A DNA stretch of 64,000 nt, from NCBI RefSeq assembly GCF_023276435.1, contig NZ_JALLPO010000006.1:185430-249429 (forward strand), given 5' to 3'. Positions 1 through 8,640 of this stretch are shown one piece after another (the stretch's first letter is position 1; each line of letters begins with the position of its first letter). The position numbers were made by a program, and so were the translations under genes. The notes below the pieces were generated by a model, which was not told where the DNA came from, did no database searches, and was given only the letters and a program-made list of their open reading frames with translations. This DNA comes from Sphaerisporangium perillae. GTDB taxonomy: Bacteria > Actinomycetota > Actinomycetes > Streptosporangiales > Streptosporangiaceae.

Positions 1-473
1 GGGAGATCGGGCTCACGCGTCATGAGCACGGCGACCGTGCCGAGGACACCCGTGACGACGATCGCCACGAAGAGCCCGGCGATCAGGGCGATGGTGGTGG
101 CACGGGCGGCCCGGGGCGGCCCGGCCGGCGGCCCACCTGGGGCGGCCGGTCCCCCTCCGGGGCCGGGAGGGGGACCACCGGGTCCGGGAGGCGGGCCACC
201 AGGGCCCAGGGGTGGCTCGTCCGGACCGATCGGCGGATCCCACATGCCGTACGGCGGCCCTCCGAGGTCGCGCGTGGGTTCGTCCATGATGTGCGGCGGC
301 TCGTCCACGACGAGTGGTGACTCGTCCATGACGGGCGGTGGCTCGTTCACGAAGAGTGACAGCCCCTCCATGACGGGTGGCGGCTCGCCGGGCTCGCCTG
401 AAGGCGCGCCGAGGAGATCCGGAGGCGTGTCCGTTCGATCCCCGTGATCGTCGGCCGCCGGACGATTACGCAT
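1..473 (-). CDS. Proline-rich single-pass membrane protein, partial (3' part outside window)
   Basis: Reading leftwards from ATG at 473, an open frame runs to the window edge (about 157 codons). The first ~120 residues are acidic and proline-rich with repeated PPPVMDE-like units and GPGGPPPG tracts. A hydrophobic segment follows at about residues 124-150 (ALIAGLFVAIVVTGVLG), then a charged MTREPDL tail continues off the window. This looks like a cytoplasmic Pro-rich N-terminus, one membrane helix and an external domain not visible here, a common actinobacterial architecture. A G-rich Shine-Dalgarno-like stretch precedes the ATG. Function unknown. The Gly/Ser-rich frame on the opposite strand is its antisense shadow. 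Confidence 0.6.
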   Translation of the reverse strand, partial: MRNRPAADDHGDRTDTPPDLLGAPSGEPGEPPPVMEGLSLFVNEPPPVMDESPLVVDEPPHIMDEPTRDLGGPPYGMWDPPIGPDEPPLGPGGPPPGPGGPPPGPGGGPAAPGGPPAGPPRAARATTIALIAGLFVAIVVTGVLGTVAVLMTREPDL

Positions 474-899
474 CCCCACCCCTGCTTGTGACATGGCACG
501 GCCGAGCCTATCGAGGCTCGCGTGTACGAGCTAACCGCACGATCGGCGCCCGCAAGAGGGTTCTACGCTGTAGATGTCCTGACAATTTGCCATGTACCTG
601 GTCGAATTCATTCCAGCCTGCTCCGTGGCCGTAGCTTTCCGGGGAACGCGAAGTGGATAGGGACTCGGCCGGAATGTCTCCCGGCTCCGCGCCGACGGCC
701 CCCGCAGAGGCCCGCCGCACAGGATGCCGGGGACGGGCGCGGGGCCGCCTGCCGGGCGTGGCCGCAGGTCAGAGGCGGGTCACGGCAGGGAGCGCCGATC
801 CCGGGAGCAAAGGGTCAGGGTGCGCCGGCGGCGGTCACGGGCGGTCCCGTCACGGCACGCGAACGGGCAGTGCGCCGCCCTTGGGTCGAAGGAGATCTC
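474..899. other. Intergenic region between divergent genes
   Basis: No convincing gene lies here. It separates the leftward proline-rich gene from rightward ald and must carry both promoters. A short inverted repeat, CGAGCC (503-508) and GGCTCG (515-520), lies about 30 bp upstream of the leftward start and could be an operator or hairpin. The open frame extending upstream of ald through this region has no supporting start site. Confidence 0.4.
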
Positions 900-2015
900 A
901 TGAAGGTCGGAATACCCCGAGAGGTGAAGGACCACGAGCACCGCGTCGCCCTCACCCCCGCCGGAGCCAACGAACTGACCCGCCACGGCCACAAGGTCTT
1001 CGTGGAGCGCGGCGCGGGCGCCGGCTCCGCCATCCCCGACGAGGACTTCCTCGCGGCCGGCGCCGCGACCCTGGACTCCGCCGAGGAGGTCTGGCGCGAG
1101 GGCGACATGATCCTCAAGGTCAAGGAACCCATCGCCTCGGAGTACCCCTTCATGCGCGAGGGCCAGATTCTGTTCACCTACCTGCACCTGGCGGCGTCCC
1201 GGAAGCTGACCCTGGCGATCCTGGAGTCCCGGGTCACCGCCATCGCCTACGAGACCGTCCAGACCGAGAACGGGGCGCTGCCGCTGCTGGCGCCCATGTC
1301 CGAGGTGGCCGGACGCCTCGCGCCGCAGGTGGGCGCCTACCACCTGATGCGGCAGGGCGGCGGCAGGGGGGTGCTCATGGGAGGCGTCCCGGGCGTCTAC
1401 CCGGCCAAGGTGGTGGTGCTCGGCGCCGGGGTGACGGGCATGAACGCCGCCACGATCGCGCTCGGCATGCAGGCGGAGGTCCTGCTGCTCGACAAGAACA
1501 TCGACCGGCTGCGCCAGGCCGACACGATCTACCGGGGACACCTGCAGACCGTCGCGTCCAACACCTACGAGATCGAGCGCGCCGTCCTGGACGCCGACCT
1601 GGTGATCGGAGCGGTGCTCGTCCCCGGAGCCAAGGCGCCGAAGCTCGTCACCAACGAGCTGGTCGCCCGGATGAAGGAGGGGTCGGTGCTGGTGGACATC
1701 TCCATCGACCAGGGCGGGGCGTTCGAGGACTCCCGGCCCACCACGCACGCCCATCCCACCTACCGCGTGCACAACTCGGTGTTCTACTGCGTGGCCAACA
1801 TGCCGGGGGCCGTGCCGACCACCTCGACGTACGCGCTGACCAATGTGACCCTGCCCTACGTCCTCGCGATCGCCGACAAGGGCTGGCGGGAGGCCCTGCG
1901 CGACGACCCCTCGCTCGCACGCGGGCTCAACGCCCACGCGGGCACCCTCACCAGCCGGCCGGTCGGCGAGGCCCACGCACTGGAGGCCGTGGACCCCGAA
2001 GACGTCCTGGAGTGA
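900..2015 (+). CDS. ald: Alanine dehydrogenase
   Basis: 371 residues, the usual family length. The enzyme converts L-alanine and NAD+ to pyruvate, ammonium and NADH in the cytoplasm. The family's key residues all fall at expected positions: R15 and K75 (substrate binding), H96 and D270 (catalysis). The Rossmann glycine motif GAGVTG is at 175-180. ATG at 900 is preceded by GAAGGAGA at good spacing, and the protein begins [10 protein letters not shown] as in known Ald. Convergent with the DUF3105 gene, with only 21 bp between the stops. Confidence 0.95.
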   Translation: MKVGIPREVKDHEHRVALTPAGANELTRHGHKVFVERGAGAGSAIPDEDFLAAGAATLDSAEEVWREGDMILKVKEPIASEYPFMREGQILFTYLHLAASRKLTLAILESRVTAIAYETVQTENGALPLLAPMSEVAGRLAPQVGAYHLMRQGGGRGVLMGGVPGVYPAKVVVLGAGVTGMNAATIALGMQAEVLLLDKNIDRLRQADTIYRGHLQTVASNTYEIERAVLDADLVIGAVLVPGAKAPKLVTNELVARMKEGSVLVDISIDQGGAFEDSRPTTHAHPTYRVHNSVFYCVANMPGAVPTTSTYALTNVTLPYVLAIADKGWREALRDDPSLARGLNAHAGTLTSRPVGEAHALEAVDPEDVLE

Positions 2016-2029
2016 CCGGTCCTCACCGG
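2016..2029. terminator. Small hairpin between convergent genes
   Basis: CCGGT (2016-2020), 4-nt loop, ACCGG (2025-2029), lying between the stops of ald and the DUF3105 gene. The stem is short and there is no T-tract, so a terminator role is only suggested by position. Confidence 0.25.
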
Positions 2030-2036
2030 CCGATGG

Positions 2037-2735
2037 TCAGGAGCTGGGCGTGGCGGTCGGGGCCGGGGTGGCCGAGCCGGTCGCCGCCGGGGTCGGCACC
2101 GCCGTGGGCAGCGGGTTGTCCGAGGCGAGCGCGGCCGTGCTGCCGGAACCGGTGCAGGTGGCGCCGTATTCGGGCGTCGTGCTCGGGTTCTGCTTGTACT
2201 TGGTGATGTACCTGGCGAGCCGGGGGTCGTCGGCGCCGGTGAGCGCGAGCTGGTGGTTCCAGGAGCTGGCCACGACGGGCGACTTCAGGCCGGGGTACGG
2301 GCTGAGCAGGAGGTAGTCGGAGGTGACGAGCGCCTTGAGCTTGTCCACGTCGGCCTTGGGCAGGTCGGGCCGGTAGGTGATCCACACCGCGCCGTGCTCC
2401 ATGGAGTGCACGCCGTTCTCGGGGTTGATCGGCGCGTCATAGACCCCGCACTGCTGCCACTCGGGGTTGTGCTCGCCGCCGACCGGCGGGGTCTCCTTGT
2501 AGTTGACCTTGATCGAGGTGTGCTGGGATCCCTTGTACGCGAAGCTCTTGACCCCGTCGAGCGACGACGCGGCGCTCTCCTTGACGACGTAGAAGCCGAC
2601 CAGCCCGACGAGAAGGACGATGACGAAGGCCCCTGCTCCCCACATGATCATCGCCGTGCGCCGCTCCTTGCGCTTCTGGGCGGCACGCAGTTGGGCGAGG
2701 TGCTCTCGCCGTGCCTGCGTCTTCTCCTTGGCCAT
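2037..2735 (-). CDS. DUF3105 family membrane-anchored protein
   Basis: 232 residues. A basic cytoplasmic head (residues 1-27, KEKTQARREHLAQLRAAQKRKERR) is followed by one membrane helix (about 28-52) and an exported domain with the DUF3105 landmarks: VGGEHNPEWQQCGVYD, HSMEHGAVWITY and a WNHQLAL stretch. The C-terminus is a Pro/Thr/Ala-rich tail. ATG at 2735 has GGAGGAA just upstream. DUF3105 genes commonly sit next to DUF305 genes in actinobacteria, as here in divergent orientation. The His/Cys-rich domain suggests a metal-related extracytoplasmic role, but this is inference; the family has no established function. Confidence 0.85.
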   Translation of the reverse strand: MAKEKTQARREHLAQLRAAQKRKERRTAMIMWGAGAFVIVLLVGLVGFYVVKESAASSLDGVKSFAYKGSQHTSIKVNYKETPPVGGEHNPEWQQCGVYDAPINPENGVHSMEHGAVWITYRPDLPKADVDKLKALVTSDYLLLSPYPGLKSPVVASSWNHQLALTGADDPRLARYITKYKQNPSTTPEYGATCTGSGSTAALASDNPLPTAVPTPAATGSATPAPTATPSS

Positions 2736-2844
2736 CGCGGTTCCTCCAACGGCTGTTCAGGATCTGTACGTTCAAGCTGCCGGTACTTATGTGGAGGATA
2801 GTGGGTAGGTAATAACGTTTGCGTTCACTGCCCAAGGCAATCAC

Positions 2845-2850
2845 TATTCT
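2845..2850 (+). promoter_or_regulatory. Candidate -10 element of a leaderless transcript
   Basis: TATTCT lies 8 nt upstream of the DUF305 ATG (2859), which has no clear Shine-Dalgarno. That spacing would place the transcription start at or next to the start codon, as in actinobacterial leaderless mRNAs. No strong -35 is seen. Confidence 0.35.
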
Positions 2851-2858
2851 GGCTGGAA

Positions 2859-3497
2859 ATGATCAATTCTCGCTCTCGCCTGGTCCTCGTCGCGCTCGTC
2901 TCGTGCGTGGTCACGGCCGTCGTCATGGTGCTCGTCAACGGCCGGTCGGCGCCTCCGGGAGACGCCTCCGCCGAGGCCGGTTTCGCGCGTGACATGGCCG
3001 TCCACCATGCGCAGGCGGTCGAGATGAGCTTCGCCGTGCGAGACGCGAGCAGCGACGCCAGGATCCGGGGGCTCTCCTACGACATCATCACCACCCAGAC
3101 GGCCCAGCGTGGAATTTTCATGGGATGGCTCCAGCAGTGGGGCCTGTCCCAGGCGACCTCACGGCCGTCGATGGCGTGGATGGCCGGTCACGGCGCGCAC
3201 GGCGCGGCCGCGACCACAGGCGCCCCCTCCGCCACGGCCGGCGCCGCGGCGATGCCCGGCATGGCGACGCCCGAGGAGCTGAAGCGGCTGCAGGCGGCCA
3301 AGGGCAAGGACGCCGAGGTCCTCTTCCTCCAGCTGATGATCCGCCACCACCAGGGCGGCGTGCAGATGGCCAAGGCGCTGCTGAAGCTGTCCAACCGCGA
3401 AGAGGTGCGCACGATGGCGCAGAGCATCGTGGACACGCAGGACGCCGAAATCTCCTACATGACCGAGCTGCTCACGGCACGCGGCGCGAAACCCTGA
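2859..3497 (+). CDS. DUF305 family protein
   Basis: 212 residues: an N-terminal membrane anchor or signal (about 6-27, LVLVALVSCVVTAVVMVLV), then the ferritin-like DUF305 fold with its paired motifs DMAVHHAQAV and MIRHHQGGVQMA. Between them is a His/Met/Gly/Ala-rich loop (MAWMAGHGAHGAAATTG, AAAMPGMATPEEL). The family is extracytoplasmic and often found near copper or other metal-handling genes; metal binding by the HH pairs is plausible but unproven. Divergent from the DUF3105 gene with a shared 123-bp promoter region. Confidence 0.88.
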   Translation: MINSRSRLVLVALVSCVVTAVVMVLVNGRSAPPGDASAEAGFARDMAVHHAQAVEMSFAVRDASSDARIRGLSYDIITTQTAQRGIFMGWLQQWGLSQATSRPSMAWMAGHGAHGAAATTGAPSATAGAAAMPGMATPEELKRLQAAKGKDAEVLFLQLMIRHHQGGVQMAKALLKLSNREEVRTMAQSIVDTQDAEISYMTELLTARGAKP

Positions 3498-3530
3498 CAC
3501 GTCCAGAGCCAGGAGGAACGCAGCTCGCCA

Positions 3531-3806
3531 CGAGCCCGCCGAGCGGAGCGAGGCAAAGCGACACGGCTCGTGGCGCGGCGGTGCTCTGAGGAGGAGGGAG
3601 GGTAAGGAACGAGCCCGGACGACGACGAAGAGCACCGCCTCAAAGGCGCCCCGAGCCCGCCGAGCGGAGCGAGGCAAAGGAACACGGCTCGTGGCGCGGC
3701 GGTGCTCTGAGGAGGAGGGAGGGTGAGGAACGAGCCCGGACGACGACGAAGAGCACCGCCTCAAGGGCGCCCCGAGCCCGCCGAGCGGAGCGAGGCAAAG
3801 CGACAC
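3531..3806. repeat. 121-bp non-coding tandem repeat, 2.3 copies
   Basis: Copies start at 3531, 3652 and 3773 (the last only about 34 bp), an exact 121-bp period with very few substitutions (for example AAGCGACAC versus AAGGAACAC). Each full unit contains the inverted pair GGCGGTGCTCT / AGAGCACCGCC (3577-3587 with 3629-3639 in copy 1) and shorter CGAGCC / GGCTCG pairs, so each could fold into a long hairpin. It fills the space between two convergent genes. Frames crossing it show only low-complexity Arg/Ser translation. Confidence 0.85.
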
Positions 3807-3808
3807 AG

Positions 3809-4870
3809 TCAGGCCTGGGCCATCTCCTCGGCGATCGCCGCGGCGAAGGCGTCCACGTCGGCCTCGGTGGTGTCGAAGGCGGTCATCCAGCGGACCTCGC
3901 CGGTGGCCTCGTTCCAGGTGTAGAAGCGGAACCGCTTGCGAAGGCGGTCGGCCACCTCGGGGGGCAGGACGGCGAAGACGGCGTTGGCCTCGACCGCCCT
4001 GGTCACGGTGACCCCGGGGATGTCGCGCACGGCCGCCGCGAGACGCGCGGCCATGGCGTTGCCGTTGCGCGCGTTGCGCAGCCACAGGTCGCCGGCGAGC
4101 AGCGCCTCCAGTTGCACCGACACGAACCGCATCTTCGAGGCGAGCTGCATCGAGCTCTTCCTGAGGTAGATCAGGCCCCGGACGGCGGAGGGGTTGAGCA
4201 CGACGATGGCCTCGCCGAACAGCAGCCCGCTCTTGGTGCCGCCGAAGGACAGCACGTCCACGCCCACGTCGGTCGTCAGCGCCCGCAGCGGCACGTCGAG
4301 CGCCGCCGCCGCGTTGATCAGGCGTGACCCGTCGAGGTGCAGGAGCATGCCGAGCTCGCGGCAGTGCGCGGAGATCGCGGCGATCTCCTCGGGCGTGTAC
4401 ACCGTGCCGAGCTCGGTGCTCTCGGCGATGGTCACGACCCGGGGCTGGGCGCGGTGCTCGTCCCCGAAGCCCCACGCCTGGCGGTCGATCAGCTCGGGGG
4501 TGAGCTTGCCGTCGGGCGTCGGAACGCTCATCAGCTTGAGCCCGGCGGTCTGCTCGGGCGCGCCGCCTTCATCGGTGTTGACGTGCGCGCTGTCGGCGCA
4601 GACGACGGCCTCCCACGGCGCGGTCATCGCGCGCAGGCCGACGACGTTGGCGCCGGTGCCGTTGAACACCGGCCAGGCCTGCGCGCCCGGCCCGAAGTGC
4701 CGCTGGAAGACCTCCTGGAGCGCCTCGGTGTAGACGTCCTCGCCGTAGGCGATCTGGTGGCCGCCGTTGGCGAGGGCCAGCGCCTGGAGGATCTCCGGGT
4801 GCGCGCCCGCGTAGTTGTCGCTGGCGAAGTGCTTGACCGCGGGGTCGTGGCGGCGTCGTGCCTGTGTCAC
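3809..4870 (-). CDS. Threonine-aldolase-like PLP lyase (beta-eliminating lyase family)
   Basis: 353 residues, fold type I PLP enzyme of the low-specificity threonine aldolase group. The PLP lysine is K213 in SFGGTKSG. LHLDGSRLINAA supplies the cofactor-contacting Asp, and FNGTGANV is the phosphate-side loop. The expected reaction is cleavage of L-threonine or another beta-hydroxy amino acid to glycine and an aldehyde; the exact substrate cannot be told. The GTG start (4870) overlaps the stop of the upstream SDR gene by 4 bp, so the two are translationally coupled. Last gene of the DUF6421-SDR-lyase operon. Confidence 0.85.
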   Translation of the reverse strand: MTQARRRHDPAVKHFASDNYAGAHPEILQALALANGGHQIAYGEDVYTEALQEVFQRHFGPGAQAWPVFNGTGANVVGLRAMTAPWEAVVCADSAHVNTDEGGAPEQTAGLKLMSVPTPDGKLTPELIDRQAWGFGDEHRAQPRVVTIAESTELGTVYTPEEIAAISAHCRELGMLLHLDGSRLINAAAALDVPLRALTTDVGVDVLSFGGTKSGLLFGEAIVVLNPSAVRGLIYLRKSSMQLASKMRFVSVQLEALLAGDLWLRNARNGNAMAARLAAAVRDIPGVTVTRAVEANAVFAVLPPEVADRLRKRFRFYTWNEATGEVRWMTAFDTTEADVDAFAAAIAEEMAQA

Positions 4871-5520
4871 GTGGTGAGGTCCAATCGGATTCCGTTGACC
4901 TCTCCGGCCGGCCGGTCCCAGAGCGCGGCGACGGCGTCGGCGAGGTCGTTCACGTCGGTGTAGCCCGGGAACTTCCTCTCGGGGCTCGCCGCGCGCATGT
5001 CGTCGTTGACCAGAGCCTTGATCACCAGGATCGTGGCCGCGCTGCCGCTGTCGCGCAGGGCGTCGGCCAGGGCGAGCGTCCATGCCTCGGACGCCGCCTT
5101 GGCCGCGGAGTACGCGGCGTTCCCCTGGGTGGGCGCCTGGGCCGCCTTCGCCGAGACGATGACGAAACGGCCGTCGTCGCTCGCGCGCAGCAGCGGCTCG
5201 AAGGCCAGCGAGGTGTGCTGCAGGGTGCGGATCATCAGGTCGTTCAGCGCGTCCCAGTCGGCGAGGTCGGTGTCGGCGAAGGTCTTGGAGCCCCGCCACC
5301 CTCCGACGAGGTGGACGACCCCGTCGACGCGGCCGTGCTCCCGCCCGATCTCGCGCGCCAGCTCGCGCACGGCCTCGGCGTCGGTGAGATCGATCGCGAG
5401 CACCCCTTCGCCCGCGTGCCGGTCGAGACCGATCACGGTGTCGCCGCGGGAGGCCAGCCGCGTGGTGACGGCGCGGCCCGTGGGCCCGCCCGCCCCCGCG
5501 ACGACAACGACCCTGCTCAT
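4867..5520 (-). CDS. SDR family NAD(P)-dependent oxidoreductase
   Basis: 217 residues. The short-chain dehydrogenase signature is complete: nucleotide-binding AGAGGPTG (8-15), active-site S123 and the Y137-SAA-K141 catalytic pair. ATG at 5520 is chosen because GGAGCGG lies at proper distance and a longer start would run into the upstream gene. It overlaps the downstream lyase by 4 bp and follows the DUF6421 gene by 43 bp, forming one operon. Substrate unknown; co-occurrence with a lyase suggests the two act on the same small molecule (inference). Confidence 0.85.
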   Translation of the reverse strand: MSRVVVVAGAGGPTGRAVTTRLASRGDTVIGLDRHAGEGVLAIDLTDAEAVRELAREIGREHGRVDGVVHLVGGWRGSKTFADTDLADWDALNDLMIRTLQHTSLAFEPLLRASDDGRFVIVSAKAAQAPTQGNAAYSAAKAASEAWTLALADALRDSGSAATILVIKALVNDDMRAASPERKFPGYTDVNDLADAVAALWDRPAGEVNGIRLDLTT

Positions 5521-5563
5521 CGCGTCCGCTCCGTTCGTGCGGCGCCGGCCCGGCTCGAGTTGC

Positions 5564-7624
5564 TCACGCGCGGATCCCCTTCGTTCCCTCGATGACACCG
5601 GAAAGCTTACGTCGCAGGGCCTCGTAGAACATGCTCAGGGGGAACTCGTCGGGCAGGACGGCGTCCACCACGGCCTTCGGGAAGCCCTCGACCGGCAGCG
5701 CCTCGACGCCGCGATGCCACACCGACGCGGGGTGCGGCTCGACGTAGGTGGCCACGAGCTGGTGGGCGGCGAGCCAGTGCGCCAGCTTGGAGCGGTCGAT
5801 GCCGTCGCGGTAGAGCTTTTCGACCTCGCCGCGCAGGTCGGCGACGCAGTCGGCGACCCGGTCCCAGTCGATGGACAGCCGGTTGTCGGTCCAGCGCACG
5901 ACGTCGTTGCGGTGCAGGTAGGCGAACAGGAGCTGGCCGCCGAGCCCGTCGTAGTTGCGCACCCGCTCGCCGGTGATCGGGAAGCGGAACAGCCGGTCGA
6001 ACAGCACCGCGTACTGGACGTACCGGGCGTGCGGCACGCCCTGCTCCTCCAGCTTCACCGCCTCGCCGAACGCCGTCAGGTCGCAGCGCAGCTCCTCCAG
6101 CGAGTACAGCCAGTAGGGCATGCGCTGCTTGATCATGAACGGGTCGAAGGGCAGGTCGCCGTGGCTGTGGGTGCGGTCGTGCACGAGGTCCCACAGGACG
6201 AAGGTGTCCTGGGCCAGCTCCTGGCTCTGCAGCAGGCGTGCGGCGTCCGGCGGGAGGGCGAGCTTGAGGGTGTCGGCGGCGGCGCGGCTGACGCTGCGGA
6301 AGCGGGCGGACTCGCGGTCGCAGAAGATCGCGCCCCAGGTGAACCGCGGCGGGGCCTCGCGTACGGCGACGGTCTCGGGGAAGAGCACCGCGCTGTTGGT
6401 GTCGTAGCCGGCGGTGAAGTCCACGAAGGCGATCGGCACGAACATCGGGTTGTCGTAGCGTTCCCGCTCCAGCGAGGCGAGCCATTCCGGCCACACCGTG
6501 CGGATCCAGACCGCCTCGAGGTTGCGATCGAGGTTGCCGTTCTGGGTGTACATCGGGAAGACGACCAGGTGCTCGAGCCCGTCGACGCGCTGGGTGTCGG
6601 GGTGGAAGGCGTTCAGCGAGTCGAGGAAGTCGGGCACGCCGAAGCCGCCGTCCTGCCATTTGCGCAGGTCCGCGACCACGGTGGCGAGGTAGTCGCCGTC
6701 GTGGGGGAACAGGGGCGCGAGCTTCTCGACGCCCGCGGCGACGCGCTCGACGATGGGGCCTGCGGTCGCGGCGTCGGCGACGGATCCGTTCTTGGCGGTG
6801 AGCGGGCGCAGCTCCTCGACGGCGGCCTTGAGCTCGGCGAAGGCCGGGGCGATCTCGCGGGCGCCGCCGCCGGGCGCCGGGACGCGGGCGGCCCAGGTGA
6901 CGACGTTGCCCCACAGGCGGGCGTGCCGGAGGTCGCCGATGGAGTCGTCGCCGAACAGGTCGGAGTCGGCGAAGACGACCACCCGTCCCTCGCCGTGACG
7001 CAGTGCCACGGCGAGGGCGCGCTGCGCGGGGTCGGCGGTGGGCGAGGTCTCGAACAGGACGGTCGCCCCGGCGGGCGGGCTCAGCACGCCCGCGCGGTAG
7101 AAGCACGCCTCGCGCGCGCCGGCCGTCAGGTCGTCCCCGGCGGCGGGCACGGGGCGGCCGAGCACCCAGGTGGCCACGCCGTTGTAGGAGTTGCCCGGGT
7201 CCTGGACGGTGGTGTGCTCGATCCCCACGCCGAAGCGGGCGAGCAACTCGGCCAGGTTGTTGCCGTACTTCTCCTGCTCGCACTCCGCGAGCACGATGAG
7301 GCCGCCGCCCGCGGCGACGTACCGCTCGATGGCGTCGAGCTCCTCGGCGGGGAACGCGGGGCTGCCGAGCCCGGTGGTGCGCTCCCAGCGGTCGCCGGAG
7401 GGGTGGGCGATGACGAAGACGTCATGGGCGTTCAGCACGCCGGGCGTGAGGGGGCCCTCGGTGTGCGCGGTGACGGTCTGCCCGAGGCGGCGCAGGGTTT
7501 CGGCGGCGCGCGCGTAGCTGTTGTCGTCGGGGTGCGCCGGGTTCATCGACTCGGCGGCCTCGCGGCGGATGGTCCAGGACTCGTTGTGCGCCTCGTCGAA
7601 CAGCACCCGCGGGAACGCTCTCAT
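5564..7624 (-). CDS. DUF6421 family protein
   Basis: 686 residues. The N-terminal ~230 residues resemble a ThuA/DUF4350-type amidotransferase-like fold (VLFDEAHNESW, HDVFVIAHPSG, GGGLIVLAECEQEKYGNN, GRVVVFADSDLFGDDS). The rest is the large DUF6421 domain, rich in aromatic and His motifs such as LWDLVHDRTHSHGDLPFDPFM and RMPYWLYSLEELRCDL. I recognise the family but no biochemical role is established. The HDRTHSHGD stretch could bind metal. ATG at 7624 follows GGAGGGATGGGG. First gene of the operon with the SDR and PLP lyase, so a joint metabolic pathway is likely. Confidence 0.8.
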   Translation of the reverse strand: MRAFPRVLFDEAHNESWTIRREAAESMNPAHPDDNSYARAAETLRRLGQTVTAHTEGPLTPGVLNAHDVFVIAHPSGDRWERTTGLGSPAFPAEELDAIERYVAAGGGLIVLAECEQEKYGNNLAELLARFGVGIEHTTVQDPGNSYNGVATWVLGRPVPAAGDDLTAGAREACFYRAGVLSPPAGATVLFETSPTADPAQRALAVALRHGEGRVVVFADSDLFGDDSIGDLRHARLWGNVVTWAARVPAPGGGAREIAPAFAELKAAVEELRPLTAKNGSVADAATAGPIVERVAAGVEKLAPLFPHDGDYLATVVADLRKWQDGGFGVPDFLDSLNAFHPDTQRVDGLEHLVVFPMYTQNGNLDRNLEAVWIRTVWPEWLASLERERYDNPMFVPIAFVDFTAGYDTNSAVLFPETVAVREAPPRFTWGAIFCDRESARFRSVSRAAADTLKLALPPDAARLLQSQELAQDTFVLWDLVHDRTHSHGDLPFDPFMIKQRMPYWLYSLEELRCDLTAFGEAVKLEEQGVPHARYVQYAVLFDRLFRFPITGERVRNYDGLGGQLLFAYLHRNDVVRWTDNRLSIDWDRVADCVADLRGEVEKLYRDGIDRSKLAHWLAAHQLVATYVEPHPASVWHRGVEALPVEGFPKAVVDAVLPDEFPLSMFYEALRRKLSGVIEGTKGIRA

Positions 7625-7929
7625 ATCGCCCCATCCCTCCGTATAGCGAAATATCTCCGTCAACGTCCACTTATGTACGAAAAATATACACGCACGCCCC
7701 CCTCCAACGGGAAACCCGTCACAGCGGCGGGCGGCGGGCGAGGACGGTTCCGTCAGGCGGTTCCGCCGGGCGGCGGACGGCGGATCCCCCGGCCGACGGA
7801 CGATGCGCGTGCCCTCACGCCCGTACCGTCCACGTCGGCACGGTGCGAGACCGTGCCCCGCCCCGTCCCTCCGCTCCCCCGCCGCCCTCACCGCGCCGGG
7901 CGGGCCCGCCCCCCATTTGAGGAAGCGAA
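7625..7929. other. Intergenic region between divergent genes, with hairpin
   Basis: No gene seen. The left part is AT-rich for this genome and should hold the promoter of the leftward DUF6421 operon. The right part contains a perfect inverted repeat GGCACGGT (7837-7844), 5-nt loop, ACCGTGCC (7850-7857), about 70 bp upstream of the rightward membrane gene; it could be an operator or leader hairpin. Confidence 0.45.
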
Positions 7930-8640
7930 ATGCTCAAGCTCTCCGATTCGATCGACTTCCGCCGGTCGCTGACCGGCGTGGGGCTGATCCTGTCCGCCAC
8001 CTTCCAGCTCGCCGCCACCCTCGTCGACCCCGGCACCTGGGGCGACGACCGCGAGGCCGTGTCGTTCGGGCAGAACCCGGCCCTGGCGCAGGTCGAGTCG
8101 GCGCTCTACCACTGGAGCTGGGTGCTGCTGCCGCTGGCCGCGATCGGCCTGCTGCACGTGCTGCGCAAGCGCGCGGTCATCCTCGGCCACATCGCCGGCG
8201 TCGTCACGGCGCTCGGGTTCGTCAACCTGGCGGGCCTGCTGATGTCCGACCCCATCGACTGGTGGCTCGGGCAGCACTACCCCGCCGAGCAGGCCACGAA
8301 GATCTCCGAGGAGATCTTCAGCCTCCCCGGCCTGGTCTTCACCTGGCAGATCCCGTGGGTGTTCTTCCCGCCCCTCGGCGTCATCCTGCTGCTGGTGGCC
8401 CTGTGGCGCGGCGGCTTCGCGCACTGGTGGCTGCCGGTCGCCGGCGCGGTGGCCTGGCTGTCGCCCTACGCCCTGCCGTACGGCCCGCTCGCGCTGATCT
8501 GGAGCGGCGGCAACCTCGTCGTCTTCGGCTACCTCGGGGTCAAGGTGCTGCGGATGGGCAACGAGCGCTGGGCCTCCTACTACCCGGCCTCGACGCCCGG
8601 CCGCACGACGCCCGACTCGTACGCGAACACCACCGCCTGA
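7930..8640 (+). CDS. Multi-pass membrane protein of unknown function
   Basis: 236 residues with about six hydrophobic segments (for example LTGVGLILSATFQLAATLV, WVLLPLAAIGLLHVL, IAGVVTALGFVNLAGLLM, IPWVFFPPLGVILLLVAL, LPVAGAVAWLSPYALPYGPLALI). GAGGAAG precedes the ATG. No family recognised with confidence. The 3' end overlaps the convergent response regulator by 61 bp, so the extreme C-terminus (STPGRTTPDSYANTTA) is encoded antisense to the regulator's C-terminus. Confidence 0.7.
   Translation: MLKLSDSIDFRRSLTGVGLILSATFQLAATLVDPGTWGDDREAVSFGQNPALAQVESALYHWSWVLLPLAAIGLLHVLRKRAVILGHIAGVVTALGFVNLAGLLMSDPIDWWLGQHYPAEQATKISEEIFSLPGLVFTWQIPWVFFPPLGVILLLVALWRGGFAHWWLPVAGAVAWLSPYALPYGPLALIWSGGNLVVFGYLGVKVLRMGNERWASYYPASTPGRTTPDSYANTTA

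Noticed and set aside
22..447. 141-residue Gly/Ser-rich plus-strand ORF
   Set aside because: It is the antisense of a proline-rich coding region that has a membrane helix and a good start on the minus strand.
522..899. N-terminal extension of alanine dehydrogenase
   Set aside because: The extended frame has no conserved content; the ATG at 900 has a strong ribosome site and gives the standard 371-residue enzyme.
3531..3806. Possible CRISPR array
   Set aside because: Period is 121 bp with no unique spacers; it is a plain tandem repeat.
3159..4475. 438-residue minus-strand ORF covering the 121-bp repeats
   Set aside because: It overlaps two real genes in other frames and its translation is Arg/Ser/Ala low complexity.
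4997..7972. 991-residue plus-strand ORF
   Set aside because: It is the shadow of the SDR and DUF6421 genes, whose proteins have family motifs on the minus strand.
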